The notes under the pieces: model-generated | Told to the model about the DNA's origin: nothing | Database searches by the model: none | Seen by the model: the letters and a program-made list of their open reading frames with translations, nothing else | Source: Methylobacteriaceae bacterium | GTDB taxonomy: Bacteria; Pseudomonadota; Alphaproteobacteria; Rhizobiales; Beijerinckiaceae | Assembly: GCA_019247255.1 (NCBI GenBank) | Contig: JAFAPJ010000522.1 | Location: forward strand, 1-5,649 | Length of the DNA stretch: 5,649 nt | Direction: 5' to 3' | Position numbers and translations under genes: made by a program | Part shown: piece after piece, positions 1-5,649 of the stretch | How positions within the stretch are numbered: position 1 is the stretch's first letter | Layout: every line of letters begins with the position of its first letter

Positions 1-186
1 GAATCGAGAATTCGTCTCGGTCCGAAGCTCATTGAGATCGGTCCGCATCCGGGCGATGTCGGATTGCATGCCCTTGAGCATCTCGAGCGTCATATCCTGA
101 ATGGTGTCGGCCGCGGCGATCTCGATCTCCCGCTCCCGATGTGTGTAGGTCGGCACCAGCTTAGCCCAATCGGCCGACCCGCGCAT
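1..186 (-). CDS. Unrecognised protein, probable coiled coil, 3'-truncated by window edge
   Basis: I do not recognise this gene. Its ATG (186-184) directly follows the pgk stop codon (189-187), and an AAGAAGGG purine stretch inside the pgk end lies a suitable distance upstream as ribosome binding site. The frame stays open for 62 codons to base 1, so the C-terminus is missing. The N-terminus (about residues 1-17, MRGSADWAKLVPTYTH) is followed by a charged, probably helical stretch. From about residue 29 hydrophobic residues (I, M, L) recur at roughly heptad spacing among D, E, R and K, as in SDIARMRTDLNELRTE (42-57), which suggests a coiled coil. No signal peptide or membrane segment is seen in the visible part. 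G+C is about 60% (108 of the first 180 bases), lower than pgk, and it uses codons such as ACA, CAA, AAT and TCT that are rare nearby. It is probably co-transcribed with, and translationally coupled to, pgk. Function unknown. Confidence 0.7.
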   Translation of the reverse strand, partial: MRGSADWAKLVPTYTHREREIEIAAADTIQDMTLEMLKGMQSDIARMRTDLNELRTETNSRF

Positions 187-1386
187 TCAGCTGCCCTTCT
201 TCAGCGCCAGGACCCCCGGCAGGTCCTTGCCTTCGAGCCATTCGAGAAAAGCGCCGCCCGCGGTCGACACGTAGGTGAAATCGTCCGCGACTCCGGCATG
301 GTTCAGCGCCGCGACCGTGTCGCCGCCGCCTGCGACCGAGACGAGCTTGCCGGCCTTCGTCCTGGCCGCCGCGTGGCGGGCCGCCGCGACCGTCCCCTGG
401 TCGAAGGGCGGCACCTCGAAGGCGCCGAGCGGGCCGTTCCACACCACGGTGCGGGCGTCGTCGATCGCCGCGTTCACCCGATCGACCGATTGCGAGCCGA
501 TGTCGAGGATCATGCCGTTCGCCGGGATGGCGTCGATCCCGTAGGCGTGATGGGGCGCGCCAGCCTTGAACTCGGCCGCGACGACCGCGTCGACCGGGAG
601 GATGACGGCGCAGCCCGTCGTCTTCGCCCGGTCGAGGATGCGCTGCGCGGTCGGCGCGAGGTCGTGCTCGCAGAGCGAGCGACCGACCCCGATGTCGATC
701 GCGTGCAGGAAGGTGTTCGCCATTCCGCCGCCGATGACGAGCGCGTCGACCTTCGCCACGAGGTTCTCGAGAAGGTCGATCTTGGTCGAGACCTTGGCGC
801 CTCCGACGATCGCTACGACCGGGTGCGCGGGCACCTCGAGCCCTTTCGCGAGAGCGTCGAGCTCCGCCTGCATGGTGCGGCCCGCATAGGAGGGCAGCAG
901 ATGCGCGAGGCCCTCGGTCGAGGCGTGAGCGCGATGCGCGGCCGAGAAGGCGTCGTTGACGTAGAGGTCGCCAAGCCGCGCGAGCTCCGCCGCGAAATCC
1001 GGATCGTTCGCCTCCTCGCCGGGGTGGAAACGCGTATTCTCGAGAAGCACGACCTCGCCGTCGCCGAGCCTGGTCACGGCAGCCTCCGCCGCCGGGCCGA
1101 CGCAATCCTCAGCGAAGCCGACCGGACGCCCGAGCCGTTCGGCGAGCGCCGCCGCCACGGGCCGGAGCGAATCCTCGGCCTTCGGCTTCCCCTTCGGACG
1201 GCCGAAATGGGCGAGCAGCACGACCTTGCCGCCCTTGTCGGCGATCTCCCGGATCGTCGGCAGGATCCGGTCGATGCGGGTTGCATCGGTCACGCGCCCG
1301 TTCTCGGTCGGCACGTTGAGGTCGACCCGCACGAGCGCGCGCTTTCCCCGGAGATCGGCGTCGTCGAGTGTGCGGACTTGGCCCAT
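187..1386 (-). CDS. pgk: Phosphoglycerate kinase
   Basis: Cytosolic enzyme that interconverts 1,3-bisphosphoglycerate plus ADP with 3-phosphoglycerate plus ATP, the step next to Gap in glycolysis, gluconeogenesis and the Calvin cycle. The protein has 399 residues, normal for bacterial Pgk. Visible family motifs in order: RVDLNVP (20-26) and HFGRPKG (60-66) in the N-terminal substrate-binding domain, [10 protein letters not shown] (116-125), GGAKVSTKI (195-203) entering the nucleotide-binding domain, WNGPLGAFE (316-324), GGGDT (353-357) and STAGGAFLE (374-382). No key motif is missing. The ATG at 1386 is chosen because TAGGAG (1397-1392) sits 5 bases upstream and because family proteins begin a few residues before the [12 protein letters not shown] region. 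The frame stays open about 93 codons further upstream, but that stretch lies antiparallel-free inside the upstream gene in another frame and has no Pgk likeness. The stop codon of the upstream gene overlaps this ribosome binding site, which suggests translational coupling. Confidence 0.98.
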   Translation of the reverse strand: MGQVRTLDDADLRGKRALVRVDLNVPTENGRVTDATRIDRILPTIREIADKGGKVVLLAHFGRPKGKPKAEDSLRPVAAALAERLGRPVGFAEDCVGPAAEAAVTRLGDGEVVLLENTRFHPGEEANDPDFAAELARLGDLYVNDAFSAAHRAHASTEGLAHLLPSYAGRTMQAELDALAKGLEVPAHPVVAIVGGAKVSTKIDLLENLVAKVDALVIGGGMANTFLHAIDIGVGRSLCEHDLAPTAQRILDRAKTTGCAVILPVDAVVAAEFKAGAPHHAYGIDAIPANGMILDIGSQSVDRVNAAIDDARTVVWNGPLGAFEVPPFDQGTVAAARHAAARTKAGKLVSVAGGGDTVAALNHAGVADDFTYVSTAGGAFLEWLEGKDLPGVLALKKGS

Positions 1387-1391
1387 GACGG

Positions 1392-1397
1392 CTCCTA
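1392..1397 (-). promoter_or_regulatory. Ribosome binding site of pgk, overlapping the upstream stop codon
   Basis: TAGGAG lies 5 bases before the pgk ATG. Its first three bases are the TAG stop codon of the upstream glycolipid-binding family gene. Ribosomes ending on that gene therefore finish on the pgk initiation site, which favours coupled translation. It also fixes the pgk start against the longer open frame. Confidence 0.75.
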
Positions 1398-1961
1398 GAT
1401 ACGCCGGAACAGGGTGGGGTAGTCGAGGACGAGGCCGTCCTCGTCCACCGGGAGGTCGGCCCCGAAGCTGCGGTCGACGGCCTCGTAGCGGAACAGGCGG
1501 CCGCCATCCAGGCGGGTGTAGCGCTGCTCGTCGCGAACCGGCACGAAGCGATCGAAAGGTACGTACAAGACCGCGATCTCGCTCGTGCGCCGGGACGTCC
1601 AGTCGAGCCGCCGGATCGGCAGGGTGTTCGTGAACGCGCTGCCCGCGAGGTCGATGTCGAGGCATCCGTCGAACTCGGACAGTGCCCGGCCGTCGTGATT
1701 GCGCCAGGCGCCCTCCCCGTCGGAGCGGAGCGACAGCGCCATCCCGTCGGTCGTGCCGAGATCAAGGCTGCGCACGCGCCAGCGCCGGTCGCACGCGATC
1801 GTGTAATCGACCCCGTAGGGCTCGCCCCCGCGCGCGCCGATCACGACGCCTCTCGCCAGGACCTCGGCACCTTCGGGGTTCAGCGTCAGATGCTCCAAGC
1901 CCTCGCCCCGTTCCGGGCGCCAGCGCGCCAGGCATCGCCGGGGCGGTGCGAAGGGGGTCAC
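1395..1961 (-). CDS. Putative glycolipid-binding domain protein (PF06475/DUF1089 type)
   Basis: A 188-residue protein that I recognise by its pattern as the putative glycolipid-binding family (PF06475, formerly DUF1089). The family's biochemical role is not established; the name comes from structural resemblance. Visible features are GLEH (21-24), a GVVIG strand (38-42), DGEGAW (81-86), the core FDGCLDIDL (97-105) followed by TNTLPIRRL (111-119), QRYTRLD (146-152) and the C-terminal DGLVLDYP (175-182) ending LFRRI. Length is normal for the family, and there is no signal peptide or membrane segment, so it is probably cytosolic. The start is GTG at 1961, the only in-frame start before GLEH. It has no clear Shine-Dalgarno sequence, so initiation may depend on coupling with the gene 22 bases upstream. 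Downstream, its TAG stop sits in the pgk ribosome binding site. A place between gap and pgk does not by itself indicate a role in carbon metabolism. Confidence 0.85.
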   Translation of the reverse strand: MTPFAPPRRCLARWRPERGEGLEHLTLNPEGAEVLARGVVIGARGGEPYGVDYTIACDRRWRVRSLDLGTTDGMALSLRSDGEGAWRNHDGRALSEFDGCLDIDLAGSAFTNTLPIRRLDWTSRRTSEIAVLYVPFDRFVPVRDEQRYTRLDGGRLFRYEAVDRSFGADLPVDEDGLVLDYPTLFRRI

Positions 1962-1983
1962 TGCAGAGGCAGCGCCAGGCGGA

Positions 1984-2424
1984 TCATCGCGGCAGGAGGC
2001 CCGGCAGGTAACGGATGAGGAGAATGACGGCGATCGCGGTCAGCACCGCCGTGAGGACGGATGTCAGGAGAAGCGCGCCGAACCCGGGCAGGCTGCGCAC
2101 CCGGCGGGCGATCGTTGCGACCTCCCCTTTCACGCTCGCGAGGTCGGCCTGCATCGCGACCTCGCTCATTCGGGAGGAGGCGAGCTCGAAACGGTCGAGC
2201 ACGCGCTGCGACTGCGCCTCCTGCCGGGCGAACTTCTCCTCGATGCGAGACGCCTTGTCCTCGATCCGGGCGAGCTGGTCGAGGCCATGCCCCGGCTCGG
2301 ACGCCGCGCTCGGCACGGCCATGCCGATCTGGCTCGGGGCGGAAACCGGCTCCGGCCCCACGGCGACGAGGGTCGGCGGCTCGAGGGCCGGCTCGGTTCT
2401 CAGGGCCGCACGGGTCTCGGACAT
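1984..2424 (-). CDS. Unrecognised coiled-coil protein with C-terminal membrane segment
   Basis: I do not recognise a family for this 146-residue protein. Residues 1-46 are rich in P, A, E and S and look disordered. Residues about 48-108 are a charged, heptad-like helix (LARIEDKASRIEEKFARQEA and on), probably a coiled coil. Residues about 115-137 (starting FGALLLTSV, ending VILLI) form one strongly hydrophobic membrane segment, leaving a short tail RYLPGLLPR. There is no N-terminal signal. This suggests an inner-membrane protein anchored at its C-terminus with the coiled coil in the cytoplasm, though orientation is inferred. The ATG at 2424 is supported by AAGAAGGA ending about 6 bases upstream. 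The gene starts 81 bases after gap ends and stops 22 bases before the glycolipid-binding family gene. Base composition matches the neighbours. A scaffold or oligomerising role is possible but unproven. Confidence 0.75.
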   Translation of the reverse strand: MSETRAALRTEPALEPPTLVAVGPEPVSAPSQIGMAVPSAASEPGHGLDQLARIEDKASRIEEKFARQEAQSQRVLDRFELASSRMSEVAMQADLASVKGEVATIARRVRSLPGFGALLLTSVLTAVLTAIAVILLIRYLPGLLPR

Positions 2425-2505
2425 CTCGGATCCTTCTTGGGGGGCAGCGTCACGGGGGCGGCGCGCTCAGACGGGGCCACGCCGCACCAACTCGCGTCCA
2501 GCCGA

Positions 2506-3513
2506 TCAGATCAGCTTCGCCATCGCGACGGCGGTGTCCGCCATGCGGTTTGAGAAGCCCCACTCGTTGTCGTACCAGGACATCACCCGCACGAGCGTCC
2601 CGTCCATGACCTTGGTCTGGTCCATGTGGAAGGTGGAGGAATGGGGGTCGTGGTTGAAGTCGATCGAGACGTTCGGCTGCGTCGTGTAGCCGAGCACGCC
2701 CTTCAGCTTCTGCTCGGAGGCTCGCTTCACGGCCTCGTTGATCTCGTCCTTGGAGGTCGAGCGCTTCGCCACGAACTTGAAGTCGACGACCGAGACGTTC
2801 GGCGTCGGGACCCGGATCGCGACCCCGTCCAGCCGACCGTTGAGCTCGGGCAGGACGAGCCCGACCGCCTTCGCGGCGCCGGTCGAGGTCGGGATCATCG
2901 AGAGCGCCGCGGCGCGCGCCCGGTAGAGATCCTTGTGCATCTGGTCGAGCGAGGGCTGGTCGTTCGTGTAGGAATGGATGGTCGTCATGAAGCCGCGCTC
3001 GATCCCGACCGCGTCATTGAGCACCTGCGCCACCGGCGCGAGGCAGTTCGTCGTGCAGGACGCGTTCGAGACGACGAGGTGATCGTGCGTCAGCTTGTCG
3101 TGATTGACCCCGTACACGACCGTCAGGTCGGCGCCCTCGGCCGGGGCTGATACGAGAACGCGCTTCGCGCCGGCGTCGAGATGGGCCTTCGCCTTCTCCT
3201 TGGCGGTGAAGATGCCCGTGCATTCGAGCGCGATGTCGACGCCGAGCTCCTTGTGGGGCAGCTCGGCCGGATTCTTGATCGCCGTGACCTTGATCCTTCT
3301 GTCGTCGACGATGATCGCGTCCCCCTCGACCTTGACGTCGGCCGGGAAGCGGCCGTGGACGGAATCGAAGCGCAGGAGATGCGCGTTCGTCTCGACGGGC
3401 CCGAGATCGTTCACGGCCACGACCTCGATATCAGTGCGTCCGGCCTCGTGGATCGCGCGAAGCACGTTCCTGCCGATGCGCCCGAACCCGTTGATCGCGA
3501 CCCTGACCGTCAT
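2506..3513 (-). CDS. gap: Glyceraldehyde-3-phosphate dehydrogenase, type I
   Basis: Cytosolic tetrameric enzyme that converts glyceraldehyde 3-phosphate, phosphate and NAD(P)+ to 1,3-bisphosphoglycerate, and the reverse in gluconeogenesis or the Calvin cycle. The protein has 335 residues, normal for the family. The Rossmann motif [10 protein letters not shown] is at 7-16, NDLG at 35-38, the catalytic cysteine is Cys153 in [12 protein letters not shown], the catalytic histidine is His180 in [10 protein letters not shown], and the C-terminal [12 protein letters not shown] is at 312-323. Asp36 favours NAD binding, but the Leu-Pro pair of NAD-specific Bacillus enzymes (DLPHKDL) is Gln191-Met192 here (DQMHKDL), so cofactor choice is uncertain. 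The ATG at 3513 is preferred: it gives the usual N-terminus and has a strong purine-rich ribosome binding site. An in-frame GTG at 3567 would add 18 residues (MKDHAADQ and on), unlike known Gap proteins. Lies between tkt and two unrelated genes. Confidence 0.97.
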   Translation of the reverse strand: MTVRVAINGFGRIGRNVLRAIHEAGRTDIEVVAVNDLGPVETNAHLLRFDSVHGRFPADVKVEGDAIIVDDRRIKVTAIKNPAELPHKELGVDIALECTGIFTAKEKAKAHLDAGAKRVLVSAPAEGADLTVVYGVNHDKLTHDHLVVSNASCTTNCLAPVAQVLNDAVGIERGFMTTIHSYTNDQPSLDQMHKDLYRARAAALSMIPTSTGAAKAVGLVLPELNGRLDGVAIRVPTPNVSVVDFKFVAKRSTSKDEINEAVKRASEQKLKGVLGYTTQPNVSIDFNHDPHSSTFHMDQTKVMDGTLVRVMSWYDNEWGFSNRMADTAVAMAKLI

Positions 3514-3528
3514 CTCACCCTCTCTCCC
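3514..3528 (-). promoter_or_regulatory. Ribosome binding site of gap
   Basis: The strand reads GGGAGAGAGGGTGAG immediately before the ATG at 3513. This purine-rich stretch offers a good Shine-Dalgarno match and decides the start in favour of 3513 over the in-frame GTG at 3567. Confidence 0.7.
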
Positions 3529-3537
3529 AACGCCAAG

Positions 3538-3556
3538 CGCGGCCTGATCGGCCGCG
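3538..3556 (-). other. Perfect GC hairpin between tkt and gap
   Basis: CGCGGCC and GGCCGCG form a perfect 7-bp stem around the 5-base loop GATCA, within the 50-base space between the tkt stop and the gap start. No T-run follows, and the gap ribosome binding site begins 9 bases after the stem, so this is unlikely to be an intrinsic terminator. It could be an mRNA stability or processing element that sets the relative amounts of tkt and gap message. The structure is seen directly; the role is inferred. Confidence 0.5.
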
Positions 3557-3563
3557 TGATCCT

Positions 3564-5567
3564 TCACCCATTATGGGAACGCAGGACCTGTTCTGCCACG
3601 GCGTCCGCCGTGATGCCGAAATGCCGGTAAAGCTCCTTCGCCGGAGCGCTCGCTCCGAACCCGTGCATCCCGACGAAATGGCCCTCGGGGCCGATCACGG
3701 CGTCCCATCCGAAGCGAACCGCGGCCTCGACCGCGACCTTGATCCGGGCCTCGCCGACCAGCGCGCGACGCGCCTCCTCGGGCTGAGCGAGGAACAGGTC
3801 GAGCGACGGGACCGAGACGACGCGGGCCGCGATCCCCCGCTCCTTGAGCTGCGCCTGGGCGGCCAGCGCGATCTCGACCTCCGAGCCCGAGGCGAAGAGC
3901 GTGGCGACCGCCTCGCCTTCGGCCGGGCTCAGCTCGTAGGCGCCCGTCGCGCAGCGGTTCTCCGGTCCCCCGTCGCGGCGGGCCGGGCTCAGCCCTTGGC
4001 GGCTCAGCGCCAGGAGGCTCGGGCCGTCGAGGCGAGTGAGCGCGAGCTCCCAGCACTCGGCCGTCTCGATCGGGTCCGCCGGACGGTAGACCGTGAGGTT
4101 CGGCATGGCGCGAAGCGCCGCGAGATGCTCGACCGGCTGGTGGGTCGGCCCGTCCTCGCCGAGGCCGATCGAATCGTGGGTCATGATGTACACGACCGGG
4201 ATGCCGGCGAGCGCCGCGATCCGGATCGCCGGCCGGGCGTAATCCGTGAAGACCATGAAGGTCGCGCCCGCCGGCGCGAAGCCGCCATGGAGCGCGATCC
4301 CATTCATCGCGGCCGCCATCGCGTGCTCGCGGATCCCGTAATGGATGTAGCGCCCGCCGAACGAACCCGGGTGGATCGGGTCGTAGCCGGCGGTCTTCGT
4401 GTTGTTCGACGGCGTGAGGTCGGCCGAACCGAGTACGAGCTCGGGCATCGCGGGCACGACGGCTTCGAGCACGATCTCGCTCGCTTTGCGGGTCGCGACC
4501 GTCTGCGGCTCGCGGGCGAGCTTCGCCTTCAGCTCCGCGAAGACCGAGCCGAGCCGCTGCGGCCGCTCGCGGTTCAGCCGGCGGCCGAACTCGGCTTTGC
4601 GGTCGGGGTCGAGCGCGTCGGCCCGGCGGGTCCATTCCGCGCGCAGCGGCGCGCCGCGCTCGCCGACCACCCGCCAGCCGCGGCGGATATGCTCGGGCAC
4701 CTCGAAGGGCGGGTAGGTCCAGCCCATCGAGGCCTTGGCGCCCGCGAGCTCCTCGGCGCCGAGGGGCTCGCCATGCGCCTTGGACGTGCCGGCCTTCTTG
4801 GGCGCCCCGAGCCCGATCGTGGTGCGGCAGGCGATAAGGCTCGGCCGGTCAGAGTCCTGCGCCCGGCGGATCGCGTCCGCGATCGCCTCGGGATCATGCC
4901 CGTCGATCCGCTCCGCGCGCCAGCCGGCCGCCTCGAACCGCTTCACCTGATCGACGGAATCGGCGAGCGACAGCGGGCCGTCGATCGAGATGCCGTTGTC
5001 GTCGTGGAAGACGATGAGCCGCGACAGCTGGAGGTGCCCGGCGAGCGCGATCGCCTCCTGGCTGACCCCCTCCATGAGGTCGCCGTCGGAGGCGAGCACG
5101 TAGGTGCGGTGGTCGGAGATCCCCTCCCCGAACTCGGCGGCGAGCATCCGCTCGGCGAGCGCCATGCCGACGGAGGTCGCGAGACCCTGGCCGAGCGGCC
5201 CGGTGGTCGTCTCGATGCCGGGCGTCATGAAGTGCTCGGGATGGCCCGGCGTCTTCGAATCGAGCTGCCGGAAGCGCTTCAGCTCATCGATCGTCAGGCC
5301 TTCGATCCCGATGAGATGGAGGATCGCGTAGAGCAGCATCGAGCCGTGGCCGGCCGAGAGCACGAAGCGGTCCCGATCCGGCCAGAACGGTTCCGCCGGG
5401 TCGAACTTCAGGAAGCGCGTGAAGAGGACCGTCGCGATGTCGGCCGCGCCGAGGGGCAGGCCCGGATGGCCGGACTTCGCCTGTTCGACGCCGTCGATGG
5501 CGAGGGCGCGGACCGCGCTCGCCAGCTCGTGGTGGGAGACGGTCGGGGCGTCGGTTGATGCTGTCAC
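3564..5567 (-). CDS. tkt: Transketolase
   Basis: Cytosolic thiamine-diphosphate enzyme that moves two-carbon ketol units between sugar phosphates in the pentose phosphate pathway and Calvin cycle. The protein has 667 residues, close to E. coli TktA. The N-terminal cofactor domain carries SGHPG (32-36, His34), GHGS (73-76, His74), GHP (His109), GPLGQG (123-128), DGD (161-163) and DDNGISIDG (189-197) of the diphosphate/Mg motif, and HGEPLG (His265). The middle domain carries TRKAS (Arg360), TPSN (Ser387), the catalytic GIREHAM (Glu414), THDS (His464), EDGPTHQP (Asp472, His476) and SRQ (Arg523). The C-terminal domain includes GSEVEIA (561-567). Residues matching those known in yeast and E. coli enzymes are all present. 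The start is GTG at 5567 with only a weak ribosome binding site; it gives an N-terminus of normal length. First gene of the visible operon. Confidence 0.98.
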   Translation of the reverse strand: MTASTDAPTVSHHELASAVRALAIDGVEQAKSGHPGLPLGAADIATVLFTRFLKFDPAEPFWPDRDRFVLSAGHGSMLLYAILHLIGIEGLTIDELKRFRQLDSKTPGHPEHFMTPGIETTTGPLGQGLATSVGMALAERMLAAEFGEGISDHRTYVLASDGDLMEGVSQEAIALAGHLQLSRLIVFHDDNGISIDGPLSLADSVDQVKRFEAAGWRAERIDGHDPEAIADAIRRAQDSDRPSLIACRTTIGLGAPKKAGTSKAHGEPLGAEELAGAKASMGWTYPPFEVPEHIRRGWRVVGERGAPLRAEWTRRADALDPDRKAEFGRRLNRERPQRLGSVFAELKAKLAREPQTVATRKASEIVLEAVVPAMPELVLGSADLTPSNNTKTAGYDPIHPGSFGGRYIHYGIREHAMAAAMNGIALHGGFAPAGATFMVFTDYARPAIRIAALAGIPVVYIMTHDSIGLGEDGPTHQPVEHLAALRAMPNLTVYRPADPIETAECWELALTRLDGPSLLALSRQGLSPARRDGGPENRCATGAYELSPAEGEAVATLFASGSEVEIALAAQAQLKERGIAARVVSVPSLDLFLAQPEEARRALVGEARIKVAVEAAVRFGWDAVIGPEGHFVGMHGFGASAPAKELYRHFGITADAVAEQVLRSHNG

Positions 5568-5605
5568 GATGAGGTCCGAGGCGGCCGCCCGTGCGGCTCA
5601 GCGAA

Positions 5606-5628
5606 GGCGCGGGCTCTTAGCACGCGCC
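5606..5628 (-). other. Inverted repeat (possible hairpin) upstream of tkt
   Basis: GGCGCG and CGCGCC flank an 11-base centre in which GCT and AGC can also pair, giving 6 bp, one T/C mismatch, 3 bp and a 3-base loop. Only two Ts follow, so it is a poor intrinsic terminator for an upstream gene. It overlaps the proposed -10 element, so it may matter only in a transcript that enters from upstream. Confidence 0.35.
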
Positions 5629-5641
5629 TCCCCCGATTCAA
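5615..5641 (-). promoter_or_regulatory. Candidate sigma-70-type promoter of tkt
   Basis: TTGAAT (5641-5636) resembles a -35 element, and CTAAGA (5620-5615) a GC-rich alphaproteobacterial -10 element, with 15 bases between them. Using the offset TTTGAA register the spacer is 16. Transcription would start near 5608 and leave a leader of about 40 bases before the tkt GTG. The spacing is slightly short and the match is only moderate, so this is an inference by eye. Confidence 0.35.
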
Positions 5642-5645
5642 ATCG
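5634..5645. promoter_or_regulatory. Short dyad overlapping the candidate -35 element
   Basis: CGATT and AATCG form inverted arms around a 2-base centre (CA on the plus strand). The dyad covers the possible -35 element of tkt, the position expected for a repressor or LysR-type activator site. It is short and could occur by chance. No regulator gene is visible in the window. Confidence 0.2.
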
Positions 5646-5649
5646 CGGG

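Noticed and set aside
64..1398. 444-codon open frame on the plus strand across pgk
   Set aside because: Antisense shadow of intact pgk, with Arg-rich low-information sequence and no motif.
1387..1665. In-frame upstream extension of pgk by 93 codons
   Set aside because: It overlaps the glycolipid-binding family gene in another frame, is rich in R, P and G, and lacks Pgk likeness. The ATG at 1386 has a proper ribosome binding site.
2458..2485. 6-bp inverted repeat (GCGGCG / CGCCGC) in the gap-to-coiled-coil-gene interval
   Set aside because: The loop is 16 bases and no T-run follows, so it is not a convincing terminator. Such short GC repeats are expected by chance at this base composition.
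3573..5558. 661-codon open frame on the plus strand across nearly all of tkt
   Set aside because: It is the antisense of an intact transketolase, with an R/D/E/A/L-rich composition typical of GC-rich shadow frames and no recognisable domain.
5564..5623. A 19-codon GTG-started leader ORF preceded by GGGGGAGG, its TGA overlapping the tkt GTG start
   Set aside because: Its start lies at the proposed -10 element, so it would not be transcribed from that promoter. The peptide ([10 protein letters not shown] and on) has no attenuator-like codon run. It remains possible only if transcription enters from further upstream.
1..5649. Search for CRISPR arrays, tRNA/rRNA genes, insertion sequences or defence-type genes
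   Set aside because: No spaced direct repeats, tRNA-like cloverleaf, transposase motifs or terminal inverted repeats were seen. Almost all sequence is taken up by the six minus-strand genes.

Overview
This window reads as a GC-rich alphaproteobacterial chromosome segment, most likely from the Hyphomicrobiales (Rhizobiales). That assignment is inferred from high G+C, the wording of the Tkt, Gap and Pgk proteins, and a tkt-gap-pgk order typical of the group. No taxon-specific marker is present. Every credible gene lies on the minus strand, so transcription runs from high to low coordinates.

Layout in transcription order: (1) an 82-base upstream region (5568-5649) with a possible promoter, a short dyad and a GC-rich hairpin; (2) tkt, transketolase, intact; (3) a 50-base gap with a perfect 7-bp hairpin and a strong ribosome binding site; (4) gap, glyceraldehyde-3-phosphate dehydrogenase, intact; (5) an 81-base gap, then an unrecognised protein with a coiled coil and a C-terminal membrane segment; (6) a putative glycolipid-binding family protein (PF06475/DUF1089 type); (7) pgk, phosphoglycerate kinase, intact; (8) the first 62 codons of an unrecognised, probably coiled-coil protein that runs off the window at base 1. 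Gaps between successive genes are 50, 81, 22, 8 and 0 bases. I see no convincing intrinsic terminator, so the set is probably one operon.

The three recognised enzymes link the non-oxidative pentose phosphate or Calvin pathway to lower glycolysis and gluconeogenesis. Transketolase interconverts sugar phosphates and yields glyceraldehyde 3-phosphate. Gap and Pgk then interconvert that with 3-phosphoglycerate. The catalytic and cofactor motifs I could check are intact in all three.

This is mostly an ordinary housekeeping region and I found no evidence of an undescribed defence, mobile or biosynthetic system. The points worth a second look are the two non-glycolytic genes between gap and pgk, the lower-GC gene abutting pgk, a nine-codon mini-ORF that bridges two genes by stop/start overlaps, and small structures upstream of tkt and gap. 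The long plus-strand open frames are antisense shadows of the real genes.
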